Below are positions 1-11,400 of a DNA stretch of 50,311 nucleotides, one piece after another. This stretch comes from a virus: IMG/VR virus record IMGVR_UViG_3300008267_000221, positions 1-50,311 of that record; one strand, 5' to 3'. The notes under the pieces were generated by a model that did not search any database, was not told the origin of the DNA, and saw nothing but the letters and a program-made list of their open reading frames with translations. The stretch's first letter is position 1. The number at the start of each line of letters is the position of its first letter. The position numbers and the translations under genes are program-made.

Positions 1-129
1 AATACGCAAACAGCATTTGTATATGTGGCACATGTGGGGCAAATTGCAGCAGTTCTCATAATATGTAAAATTAATTGTTTTTAATGTATTTTCAATGTCT
101 CTGTAAGAGAATGTACGCATAATATAGCG
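1..129. other. AT-rich sequence after the last gene, function not seen
   Basis: This is the stretch downstream of the stop codon of the 1,783-residue gene. I see no open frame of useful length, no clear terminator and no foldable tRNA. A 12-base string, GAATGTACGCAT, sits at 109-120 and is repeated exactly 120 bases away at 229-240 inside the neighbouring gene; this may be chance. The window edge cuts whatever lies beyond. Confidence 0.4.
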
Positions 130-3100
130 TTACTTGATACCATAGTTAGATTGTACCTTTATACCCAAGTCTTTAGCAAGGTCTGGATACATTAATGGTA
201 GATATCCAACCATCTGATTAGCAAATGGGAATGTACGCATCCAATACTTAATCACCTTTGTATCTTCTTGTAATTCCTCATCTCCAACAGCTATTGCATA
301 GTTTTCTATCATAAAGTTTTTAAGGCCTTTTTTAAAGTTATCTATCAAACTAAGAGAAGGGAATATACCTGATGAGAATAAGCTAGAGAAGCTAGTTGGG
401 TCATAGAAATAAGCAATCTCATCTTTAAGTTTATCTGTAGCTTTCAACATAAACTTATACTGGTTTTTAACTGCTGGATCCTCATCATCATCTGGAGGAA
501 TAGCTTTTAAAGTTAGATACATAGCAAATAATGATAATAAGAACATTGTATCAGTCATCTGATTTCTAACATTCTGTCTTACAAGATCCATAAATTGTTC
601 TTGTGTCATTTCAAGGTCTTTACCTGTATCTCTTTTGTATTCCTCTCTTTTCTTCTCATAAAGATCCTTCATTTGATCCACCCATTTCTGATCATTCCCT
701 ACAATAGAACTACTAAGACTACTCAATGATCTTGTAAGATCAGATGTAATAAGTCTCATCACCATTCTCATTCTACCCCACTCATAAGCATCAGATGCTG
801 CATTGTATTTCAAATTACCCATACGAACATCCACTAGTCTAGGTATCCAGTTCTTAAAGATCATGAATGACTTACCGTAAACAGTCATATTAATCATTCT
901 CTGATCATCTTCTGAAAGACTACCCAATGCATCTTTTGTAAGCTGTTGTACTTGTCTTCTTAGCTTAACAACGCTATCTGATTTTCTCTCTACACCTGGT
1001 ATAATTAGATCACCATCAACTAGTTCTGCAACCTTTAATACACCTTTCTGTTCAATGAGCTCTTTAACATCCTTTTCAAATTCTTCCTCAAGCTTCTTTC
1101 TTTGTTCAGGAGTACCAGAATATCTATCTGCATATTTATCCTGACTTCTTAAATATTCTCTAGCATTTAAAACCTCCCCATTCTCCACTATAGAGTTCTT
1201 CAAGAAACTCATGAAGTTAACTGTTTGAACGTTCAAGTCAGAGTTTCTCATGAGAATCATCAATACATCTTGTAAATTTTCCTGACTCACTTTACTCAGA
1301 GATAGTTTCTTGAGAAGCTCTCTACTTACACTGTTATCTGTAAAAGGAAGGAAGTATTCTATTGCAGCTATTATTTTCTTTCTGTTCTCATTGTTGGTGA
1401 GTTTATTCATAAACAACTCTCCCTCAGAAGCAATATAATCAGTCTTTGTAAAATATTTACCAGCATTAATAATAGATTGAGCATTACCTCCAAAAAAGTT
1501 TGATGTAGCAGATAGTAAGTTAAATCCAAGAGTGGCTAATTGAAAGTGGTTATTTAATCCATCAATCAGTTTATTCACACTCATCTGTCTTTCTGAGAGA
1601 TTTTTAGGAAATATACTCACCCCAAGTTTTTCATTTAACTTCTCACCCCAATTACCAATTTTACCTAATAACTGATCAAATGTTTGACTCTCAAGATACC
1701 TCTGATTGTAGATGATTGCTTTCATCATATCTTCAGCAAGATTAGCATTGTCACTATTGTCTGGAGTGTAGTCAATATCACCATCTTTATATTGTGTTTT
1801 TCCAAACACAGAAGTACGTATAGCCTGTTTGTTTTTTTCCACTCTAACAATACCTCTAACTTGCTGTTCTATTTGACTTAAGTATTTATACCTAATGGCC
1901 ATCTCATTATACAGTCCCATTGTTTTAAATAGATCTGTACTCACCTCACCCTCAATCTCTTGTGTAAAATATTTAGGGATTGTATTTATAGGCTTACCTG
2001 TTAAAGGGTCTATCTTACCATATCCTATATCTCCCTCATCTACAGAAATAGATCTTAAGAATTGTTCTCCAACAGAAACCTTACCACCGAACATTATTTT
2101 TTCCATCAAACCCTTCCTAACAAATGGAAGGAACACCCTAGCTTCACCTTTACCAATATACCCCAATTCTTTATACTCATTATTTCTTTCTATAATATAA
2201 TCATAGAATTCTTTTGCAGGAGCATTTTCAGGTTTGTTAAGTTCTTTCCATTCTTTAGATTCCCAAGTTTCTCTTTTAGGAAACTTATTTACATAATCAT
2301 ACAATAACCACCCAGGAGATTCTGTTGTAGATGTGTTATACAGTTTAGCTGCATTATACTTTTCTCTTCTAATCTCAGCTGCTATTTCTTCATCTGTACC
2401 AATTCTAGCTTTATTATCTATTCTTTCAAGCTCTTCATTTAAAATCTCTTTTAGTCTAGCATTGTATGCAGGAACATCTATGTTATCTCTAATCCAAGAA
2501 AAATCTTTATCAGCAATTTTCTTTTTAAGAGTGGTGTAGAATTCAGGGTTAAACTCATCAATCAGTTCATTTGAATCTTTCTTCTTAATGATGTTGAAAT
2601 AATCTTTGTTTGAAAGACCTTTTCTCTTAGCCCATGCATCAAATCTTTCTTTAATCTTCAGTAGTCTTTTATTCTCTGTAAGAGTATCCATACCTGCGTA
2701 TGCAAAAGCCCTATTAGCCTTCTTGTATATAAACTGTATTGCTTTTGATTGCAGTGTAGCAGTGGATGCAAAGAACTTTGTAACACCTTTTATCACCTTC
2801 TCAGGAGTTAGGAAGTTATTAATGTTTTCAGATTTTGCAAGGATGTTTTCAGAATAATCTTTCAACACTTCCTCAAGAGTAGCTTCTAGCTTTCTAGCAT
2901 CACTAGCTACATCTCTAAGATCTTCTTTCAATTTCTTATCTTCCTCAGATAGGTCTTCAGAGAATAATGAATCAAGTTCTGTATCAATCTTAGTGTAAAT
3001 ATTCACCATGTCTTGAGCAATCTCCACCTCTTTAGCAAAATCATTCATTTGCTCTTCTGTAAAATCTTTAGGACTTTTACCCTCAAACATATCTTCATAC

Positions 3101-5481
3101 TTATCAACAGTCTTTTGAATTTGTTTATTCAAAAGTTTAGCTTGACGAACTATTGGTTGAAGATTTCCTTTGATCTGTAACTGTCTGATAGCTGTAAACA
3201 ACGCATTCAAAGCATCAGCTTTTTCTTTCTTCTCTGCAGGAGTTACGCTCTTTTCAGAAAGTCTCTTGTATTCAGCATTAAGTTTTTCTAGAAGCTTATC
3301 AATCTTTTTCTTTCCAGTCTTTTCAGTTTCAAGACCTACAGGAAGTAGGTAGTCATCTTTAATGTTTTTAACATTAACATCCCCTATTCTTATATTTAGA
3401 AGTTGTGGAAGAACATTATTTTGAGCATTACCTTCAGAATAAATAGCCTGAATAGGAATCATTCTTGTTTGACCAAAGTCTTCATTTTTTACACCATATA
3501 CATTTTGAAGAATAAGCTTGTAGTTTCTCATCTGTTCTTGCCAAGCACCGATCTTATACCATGGTATATCAGTATACTTATCTGTGTTAATAGCCATAAA
3601 CTTCCAGTCAAGAATATTAACTTTACCACTAGGTGAAACTGAAAGGAAGTCAATTGTACCAGCCAATCCACCATACGCATTAGGATTGTATACAGTGACT
3701 TCAGATAAGAATTTAGTTCCAGGTTCTGCATTGTTTATTGATTCTAAGCGTTCTCTAAGATTATCTCTAAGCATTACATACATAGAGTTGTCATTAGGAT
3801 TTATTTGTGATTGCCAGTTGTCATTTATTACAGCTTGATCCAATTCAGATGAACTTTTTAATGTTCCATCTGGGTTTAAGAATATCTCAAGAGCATGTTC
3901 AAAGTCTGAGTGACCAGCAGTACCTTTCTCAGCTTTTAACTTATCTACAGCATCTTGGTATTCAGTTTTGGTAAGATCGTTGTTCTTAAATTTCCTAGCA
4001 TACCAATCTCCTACAATCTCCGTAACCCTTTTATTTATCTTCTTACCATCTATATAATACCCAGCAGGTTTACCTGGAGGATTCTTTTCAATCTTAGCCT
4101 GCATCTGTTTGATCTTATCAATCACCTTATCTTGAGGATTCTGTGCCTGTTGTAGGAATGATTTACCTTCTTCAGCTTTAATGTCCTCAGCAGTTCCTAT
4201 AGACTTTCCAGAGAGGATGTCCATAGCTAATCTGTCAAACCCACTCTTTGCAATTAGGTTCTTGAACCAGTTCATAATACTCTGCCACCAAGATTGTGCT
4301 TTTGCTAATAGCTCAGGCTTCTCTGTAAGACCTTCACTATTTCTAATAACTATTTCAGCTAGGATTTTACCCATAGCCTCTTCCTTAAGTTTAATTACAT
4401 CAGGCTTACCATCTTTAGTTTGGTATAAAGGATTGTTTCTATAATCAGCAAACACTTGGTTAGTTAGTGTATAACTTCCCACCTCTTTAAGAAGTTGATT
4501 GTAAAGCTTGGGATTGGTTTGTTTTATAATCTCAATAGCAAAGTGCATAGCTTCTTCTGGAAGAGCTTTAGCTTCTGCTCCTTCTACCACTTGAATAAGC
4601 TTCTGTGTAACCATGGCCACAGCATTAGCATCCATTTTTACACCATTAACTACAATCTCTTTTCCAGCTTTTATATCTACACCAATCTGTTTAAGGAAGT
4701 TCTTAATAGCTGCAACAGTCTTTGGAGAAGCTGTAGAACCTTCTGTTCCTTTTAACTGAAGCATTCCTTCCTTCTCACTTGCCACATGATCTTTGAATCC
4801 TTGTATGTCCTCTTTAGATCCTAGTATATGAATTTGCTCTGGTTCAAATACAGCTAATTCTATAATGTCTTTTCTATCTTGTTCATTAAAAGATATTGTA
4901 GGAAAATTATCTAATTGTCCTGTATCTTTTGCTTCATTCGGAAATCCAAGTACTGCATCATTAGTTGATAAATCAAAGTTTTTACGAAGCTTAGTAACGT
5001 CCTGAGTAGTTAATCCTATTTTCTTTACAACTTCCTTAGCATTATTTCTATTTACAATAAAAGGATTTTTTACATCTACTACAGCAACAACAGTATTTTC
5101 TTTTATTAGTTTTTGAACTAGTCCTTTAAGTAAACCTCCAGAAGGTACGTCAAAAAAACTAAAATATACACCACCTAGTCTAGATATTCTAAATTTACCC
5201 CCTTCTATTTCTTTAGATGATGTTTTATGATAAACTATATTCTTCACTTTACTATCAGGAAATATACTACCAAGGTATTGAGAGTATTGTTCAGGTGTTC
5301 CTATAGAAGCTAACTCAGGATTAGAATCATATACTTCTCTTGCCCCTGGTACATCAGAAGAGTATTCCTCTTGAGGAACAGTACCTTCATGCTTATCCCA
5401 TAGATAGTAGGCCATATCTTCACCCCTAGCAGCTACAAGATTTTTCCAGGAATCAAGATTTTTATTTGGACAATTTGCCAT
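130..5481 (-). CDS. Large virion/ejection protein with ADP-ribosyltransferase-like and PD-(D/E)XK nuclease domains
   Basis: This is a 1,783-residue protein, the last gene of the left unit, starting one base after the stop of the RNA polymerase gene. Residues about 80-225 look like the ADP-ribosyltransferase-like domain of phage polyvalent proteins: YHKTSS near 83, GVYFSF near 105, NPFIV near 140 and AVFEPEQIHILGS near 210-220. Residues about 520-655 look like a RecB/Cas4-type PD-(D/E)XK nuclease: a His in GHSDFE near 523, GTIDF near 609, ILDWKF near 625 and a QMRNY motif near 649. The remainder is long, helical and charged, with one hydrophobic stretch (TMFLLSLFAMYLTLKAI) about 180 residues from the end. 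By position and size it is probably packaged and ejected with the polymerase. The domain calls rest on motifs; the role of either enzyme in infection is inferred. Confidence 0.7.
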   Translation of the reverse strand: MANCPNKNLDSWKNLVAARGEDMAYYLWDKHEGTVPQEEYSSDVPGAREVYDSNPELASIGTPEQYSQYLGSIFPDSKVKNIVYHKTSSKEIEGGKFRISRLGGVYFSFFDVPSGGLLKGLVQKLIKENTVVAVVDVKNPFIVNRNNAKEVVKKIGLTTQDVTKLRKNFDLSTNDAVLGFPNEAKDTGQLDNFPTISFNEQDRKDIIELAVFEPEQIHILGSKEDIQGFKDHVASEKEGMLQLKGTEGSTASPKTVAAIKNFLKQIGVDIKAGKEIVVNGVKMDANAVAMVTQKLIQVVEGAEAKALPEEAMHFAIEIIKQTNPKLYNQLLKEVGSYTLTNQVFADYRNNPLYQTKDGKPDVIKLKEEAMGKILAEIVIRNSEGLTEKPELLAKAQSWWQSIMNWFKNLIAKSGFDRLAMDILSGKSIGTAEDIKAEEGKSFLQQAQNPQDKVIDKIKQMQAKIEKNPPGKPAGYYIDGKKINKRVTEIVGDWYARKFKNNDLTKTEYQDAVDKLKAEKGTAGHSDFEHALEIFLNPDGTLKSSSELDQAVINDNWQSQINPNDNSMYVMLRDNLRERLESINNAEPGTKFLSEVTVYNPNAYGGLAGTIDFLSVSPSGKVNILDWKFMAINTDKYTDIPWYKIGAWQEQMRNYKLILQNVYGVKNEDFGQTRMIPIQAIYSEGNAQNNVLPQLLNIRIGDVNVKNIKDDYLLPVGLETEKTGKKKIDKLLEKLNAEYKRLSEKSVTPAEKKEKADALNALFTAIRQLQIKGNLQPIVRQAKLLNKQIQKTVDKYEDMFEGKSPKDFTEEQMNDFAKEVEIAQDMVNIYTKIDTELDSLFSEDLSEEDKKLKEDLRDVASDARKLEATLEEVLKDYSENILAKSENINNFLTPEKVIKGVTKFFASTATLQSKAIQFIYKKANRAFAYAGMDTLTENKRLLKIKERFDAWAKRKGLSNKDYFNIIKKKDSNELIDEFNPEFYTTLKKKIADKDFSWIRDNIDVPAYNARLKEILNEELERIDNKARIGTDEEIAAEIRREKYNAAKLYNTSTTESPGWLLYDYVNKFPKRETWESKEWKELNKPENAPAKEFYDYIIERNNEYKELGYIGKGEARVFLPFVRKGLMEKIMFGGKVSVGEQFLRSISVDEGDIGYGKIDPLTGKPINTIPKYFTQEIEGEVSTDLFKTMGLYNEMAIRYKYLSQIEQQVRGIVRVEKNKQAIRTSVFGKTQYKDGDIDYTPDNSDNANLAEDMMKAIIYNQRYLESQTFDQLLGKIGNWGEKLNEKLGVSIFPKNLSERQMSVNKLIDGLNNHFQLATLGFNLLSATSNFFGGNAQSIINAGKYFTKTDYIASEGELFMNKLTNNENRKKIIAAIEYFLPFTDNSVSRELLKKLSLSKVSQENLQDVLMILMRNSDLNVQTVNFMSFLKNSIVENGEVLNAREYLRSQDKYADRYSGTPEQRKKLEEEFEKDVKELIEQKGVLKVAELVDGDLIIPGVERKSDSVVKLRRQVQQLTKDALGSLSEDDQRMINMTVYGKSFMIFKNWIPRLVDVRMGNLKYNAASDAYEWGRMRMVMRLITSDLTRSLSSLSSSIVGNDQKWVDQMKDLYEKKREEYKRDTGKDLEMTQEQFMDLVRQNVRNQMTDTMFLLSLFAMYLTLKAIPPDDDEDPAVKNQYKFMLKATDKLKDEIAYFYDPTSFSSLFSSGIFPSLSLIDNFKKGLKNFMIENYAIAVGDEELQEDTKVIKYWMRTFPFANQMVGYLPLMYPDLAKDLGIKVQSNYGIK

Positions 5482-5482
5482 A

Positions 5483-8400
5483 TTAACAGATTGATTTTAA
5501 TAGTTTACCAATTTCAGCAGGTTTATACCCTATGCTTTTTAATAGTTCAGAATTTATATCAGATATCAAATACTCTTTACCATCTTTTAATTTAAGCTTT
5601 CCTGATGGTGTAGATATCTTTGCACTAGTTACAAGTTTCTCAGTTTGTGTAGGTTGAGATATTCTTTCTGGAGATTTTGACATCCCTTGTTCAAGATCTG
5701 AAGCTCTTCTAAATGTAAGAGTTATTCTATAATTAGTAAGAGTTTGACCATTAGGAAGAGTTAGAGGATTTAACGGATTAGCTGACTCAAGTCCTGAACC
5801 AATCCTATGATGGAATGTAAATCTATTCTCACCATTTATACCAAAGGCATATATACCACCATTAGCAAGATCTAATTGTCCAGACTTTTTATAAGAAGCA
5901 TATGTAGATTTAACATCTTTATCATATTCAAGATGACCATTTGCACCTAAGTTGAGAACAATTACAGGATATCCTTCTGCTGTTACACTTTCTGTAGTGT
6001 CTCTATGTTGATGTATAAAGCTACTATCATCGTATATATTACCAAGCATTGCATCGTAGTTAGACATATCAATACCCAACTTAGACTGAATAAAATCCAT
6101 AATAGGCTGTAACTCTTTTATAGATGGTAATGCTTGGTTATTCTGATCTGTAGTATAATAACCATAAGTCATTCCTTCTTTAGATTTTATTGCTTTTCTA
6201 TTAGGTCTTGGTTTTCCTAAGTTTTTAGCCTGCTCAGATTTTTCTGATTCATTAGGTATATTCTTAGCCCATCTAAGTCCAAAGCTAAACATCATATTTG
6301 CTGTTTTAGCTTTGTTTTCAACATAAGCTTGATTTAAAATTTGAGGTTGCAATATATCAATGAATTGATTTGATTGTTCAACAGTTAACCCAGAGTTAGA
6401 AATATTCTCAACTCCTGGAACTGGTGTTTCTATTTTAGATTCTTCGCTTACAGGAGCTGCTGTAGGAGCTTGTTGTACAGGTTGCGAAGGTAAGACTTTT
6501 TCTTCAACTTTAGGAGCAAAATATTGGAAAAGATCTTTATTTGGAATCTCATTGTCAATCTTAATTGTTCCATTGTCTATAGGAGAAGGTTGACCATCTA
6601 GATGATATTCAGAAGCATATTGACCATCACCATATAGGTTGATTAGTTTGTATATGTATTCTCCATTTTCTGTAACTAGAGGGTTTCCTAATTCATCTTT
6701 CACCTTCTCATAACCAAAGTAGTCATATAATGAAAGATCATTCTTTGCTTTTCTATCTTTATAAGACTGATCAGTGATTGTTAGTCCTGTAACCATATCA
6801 ACCTTTTGATTATCCTTGGTAGATGTAATCACTCTAGGAACCTTTATGAAATCATTATCTATTGCAATTCTGTAATAGTTAGGGTGAAGCTTAAGAATCT
6901 TTCTTTCTATAGATTTTGTATTTAATATTTGATCTGGGAACATTGGAGATACATATCTGTAAATATCAGCAACGTGATCACCATACTTATCAACTTGTTC
7001 ACCTACAGGATCAAGTTCATTACCATTCTGATCAGTCATAGGAATAAACCTAATTCTTTCTAATGTTGGAACTACTGTTTCATCCTTCCAGTTGTTTCTT
7101 TGGAATGCTCCTTTAGAAAATGCTTTTACATCTTCTGTATTAGCAAGTTTGTTTATGATTGGAGCTATTCTAGCAGAGAAATCTTCAATAGGAATAATGT
7201 TTCTTATAGAAACTGATGATTGATATGTTCCTTGAAGGATAGCTGCAGTTACAATATTATTGTATAGTTGTATATCAACTTCCTTCAATTCTCTCATCAT
7301 CTCTATATACATGTTCTCATCCATAGCATCTCCTCTGTTATTAGCCATGAGCTTTATGGTTTTTGCACCATTCATTCTCTGAGAACTTTCAGTGGTTAGC
7401 TCTTTCAACAACTTCATCTCTGGGTATTTCTTCTTGGCCTCAGCAAGTTGTACATCTATAGAACTAGTAGAGTCTACCAATAGAGTTTTGATGTCATTGT
7501 TTATTCCAGACTTGATTTGTATAACATAGTCTAAGAAAGATGCTTTAATCTTATTACCCATCTTCTCATAATCATCATCACTCATGTATTCTTGACTAGC
7601 GTATTTCTCAAGAACCTGGTCTGTGATATCTCTAATTTCAGGTTGCTCAAGTTTTAGGATAGCTCCCATTCCTTCCATAGATTTATCTATAAGCTTAGCT
7701 TGTTGACCCATGAAAGTTGAATTCAAAATTTTACTTACAGAAGAGAATATGTTAGTTTTTTGAGCTTCTATTGTTCTGTATTTCTTTCTAAACATTGTAT
7801 CTCCACTTGTAAACTTAGTGGTATCATAGTTAGTGGCCTGTGTAAGTTTGAAGTTATACTGAGCCATCTTAGCATATTTCAAGAACTCATTAAATATCTT
7901 TTGTTGTTCAGCATTTTGTTCAGGTGTAAGTGACTGGTTAGCATAATCTTCTATATTCTTTGTAAGATTATCCATGTTAATACTTGTAGATGCTAATGCA
8001 GCACTTGTTGTTGGGAACATAGCTCTTACAACATCACCATCCATTTTACTAAACAATCCTGTCTTACCAATACTATCTATGTATTTAAGATATTCAGTAA
8101 TGATTGGCTGATTTAAGAACTCAATAGCTTTCTCTCCTGCACCAATTCTTTCAAGGAACATGAATGTACTAACAATAGAATTAGAACGTATTATCTTCAT
8201 GATGTATGGATCTTTAGCCACATCCACAAAAGCTGTAGCATATCCAGACAGTCTATCAGAGATGTATTCTTTTCCATCAGCTGTCTTATTTCCAGAGATA
8301 GAAATATATTCATTCTCACCAATTTTGATAGTATTGTGAGGAAGAAGTATTTTACCATCTCCTAGTATTTCTCTATCAAATTTACTAACTAATTCAAATT

Positions 8401-11400
8401 TTGCTGGGTCAATATACACTTTAGACTTCTGTGTAACAGACTGTCCTGTAATATTAACAGCAGCTATACCCACCCACTTCTTAGCCATTACAAATGAATT
8501 TCTTAAGGAAGTCATATAATTTCTATTAAGAAGTCTATTTACAATCTTGCTCTCATCCTCATTTCTAAGTTTATCAAGCTTCTTAGCCACATTCTTAAGA
8601 CCACCATCACCAATAGGAGCAACTAATCTATCAAAGTTCTCTGGAAGAAGAATCATCTTCTCAAGAGAATCATAGTATTCGTTCTCAAGAGCTTTCTTGT
8701 ACATGTTCTTTACAAACTTCTCCTTAAGAGCACTTTGTAAATTTGCATCTCCTAACTTACTAAGTTCATCCATCACCTTTTGCTCATACTCAGAAGAGTC
8801 TTCAGCACCTTCTAATATAGGATCTAGAATGTCAGCATATTTATCTACAAGATTATTTGGATCTTCAAGACCATAAGCTAAGATTTGTGTAGCCTCAAGA
8901 AGCTCAGCTTTATTAACTTTCTTCTTCTCAAGCTTCTCATCAAATACACCACTGAAGAATTCTTTTGTTTTAGCCTCATCCTCCATCAATCTAACCAGGC
9001 GAATGTCACCATTCTTATCAATGTATGTAGACTTTAGATACATATTTAATTTATCTATATCAAAGTCACTTCCTGTTTTAGCTGTGATTTCTGCAGGAAC
9101 CACCACTGAATATCCCATAGACTTAGGAAGGAATCCTTTAACTATAAACACCTCTGTAGAAGACATAGCTTGTGTAGGAATACGGAAACCAATTCCTCTA
9201 AGAATAGACTTTCCCTCTGGTGTACCATTAAGATATTTCAATAGAGCTTCATCATTAGGGAATCTTTTCTTATTAAGTCTTTCTTTAAACCAATGAGGAA
9301 GCATGATTTCACAAGGTTGTACATTACCATTCTTGTCTTTTTCATAGAACTTTAATGTACGATCTGTCATTACTACCTTCTTCTTCTGATCAGCAGACAG
9401 TGCATTGTATTCTGCAGATGTTATCTTCCTATAGCCTTTTTCTTCTTTAATAGCAAGACCTCTTCCTTCTCCAGATTTCTCCCACATTGTTACAGGAACC
9501 TGTACATGTGGAGCACCATTCACCTTTGGAGAAATAAGAGACTTATTCACCATCGAATATAATATACTTCTAATCTGTTGATATACAGGAGAAGCTTCAA
9601 ATGGAATAGGGAATTGTTTATCCTCATTTAATTGAATTGTATCTATTCCATTCTCAGACATAGCCCTTCTAAGCATTTCACCCTCTAGAGTTTTTGAAAT
9701 TGCTGAAGGATCTACCATTTTGAAAGATGTTCCAAGATCTTCTATTCCAAGTTTGTTCAAAAGTTCATTGTACGCATTCTCATGCATCTTATCTAAAACA
9801 TTCTTGTTACGTTGGTATTCTCTTCTAGCATCCTCACTAGCCTCACCATTATTAAATAAGTCAAGACTAGATAGTTTTGTAAGCTGAGATCCTCTTGTTT
9901 GATCTTTAGGATTCTCAAAGCTGTTCTCCACTTGAATACCATAAGACTTCCAAGGAACTTTTACCATTGTATCTTGAGCAAAAGGTTGCTCATTAAATGT
10001 ACCATCTTCGTTGTAAAGATTGTGCAACTTAACAGCCCCTACCTTTCTACCAGATTCCATGATTACATATCCTACATTCTCTTTCCACATCTTCTCATAA
10101 AGCTTTCCAAGGTTGGTTCCCTGTACAGCCTTATAATAAAGAGGCATTTGAGAAAACTTATCCAATACAAGATTTATATTTGTAGAGTCTGCCTTTACAC
10201 CAGATACAATAGGTTTTAGGATTTCTGTTACAAACTCTGGTTCAGGAGTTTTTACAAGTTTCTCATCACGCTTTTTAAGAGCTTCACTCTTATATTCATA
10301 CCCTGGTAAGTTTTGTCTTGTGTAAGCCATTTGCCATTGATGCCAGTTTTCAGCTTCTGTAGACCATTGACCATTCTTAAGCTTAACCTCTCTATAAGTA
10401 TTATCCTTAAGCCAAGATGCAGCATCTGCCACTTTGAAATTCTCAGGATAGAGTTCTGTTGAAGCTTCTGTATCAGCAATAGTTACAGTGTTTGTAAATG
10501 AATCATGATTGTGGTAACCAAGTTCTCCTTCTTCCAGCTCAATATTATCAACTGTATTGTAATAGTTATTCAAGAATGTATTAAACTCAGGACTATCAAA
10601 TGTAGTTCTTCTAGGAGAAAGGAAACTCTTAATACGTTTTGTTTCATCTAGAGATCCATCTTTCTTAACAGCAAACTGATATGGATCACCAAATAGAAGC
10701 TTGTGCATCTCTATATTATTCATTATATAGTTTGCATTTGCAAAGAATAATACATCGTCTAAGTTCTTTTCAGTCATTGCATTCTTATTAATGTTCACAT
10801 CTTTGTTAGATGTAAAGTCATTATTAAGATTTGGATATGCTAGTTTATCTTCTACATTTATAAATGTTTCACCATTCTCAGACAAGAGTTGTTTAGATTC
10901 AGCTACTGTATCATTGATAAACTTCTGGATAGCATTGTTTATCATTTCTGCATTCTCTTTCTCACTTATGAATTCTGTGATGTCATCAAGAGTTCTTCCT
11001 TGTTCAATCATCTCATTGATTCCTAATAACACTTCACTTCTTTCTTCACCATTAACATCTTTCTCAGAAAGGAAGTCTTTAAAGAAACGTAGCTCTTTAG
11101 ATTTGTTTCCAACATTCTTTTGGTTTCTACCATCTAGGGCTAGAGCAATATCATCTATTAAATATCCTTTGAATATTTTATTTATCTTATTGACAGCTCT
11201 TCCACTTGCTACATCAGAGAACGATATATGATTACCAAGATTAATCATCCACTCTGTAGAGCTATCTGCAGGAACAAGAACATAATAGTTACCATTAAGA
11301 TTTTGATTAAGCTCTTGTGTAAATCTGTTTCCTAAAGTGAGCTTTGCTGTAGTGGTTCCCTTATTGTTATTTAAATTTTTAGTTCCCTGTATATAGCTAA

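Noticed and set aside
25-100. tRNA-Met-like text (TTCTCATAAT) near the left edge
   Set aside because: The anticodon stem does not pair, and no T arm or matching acceptor strand is found.
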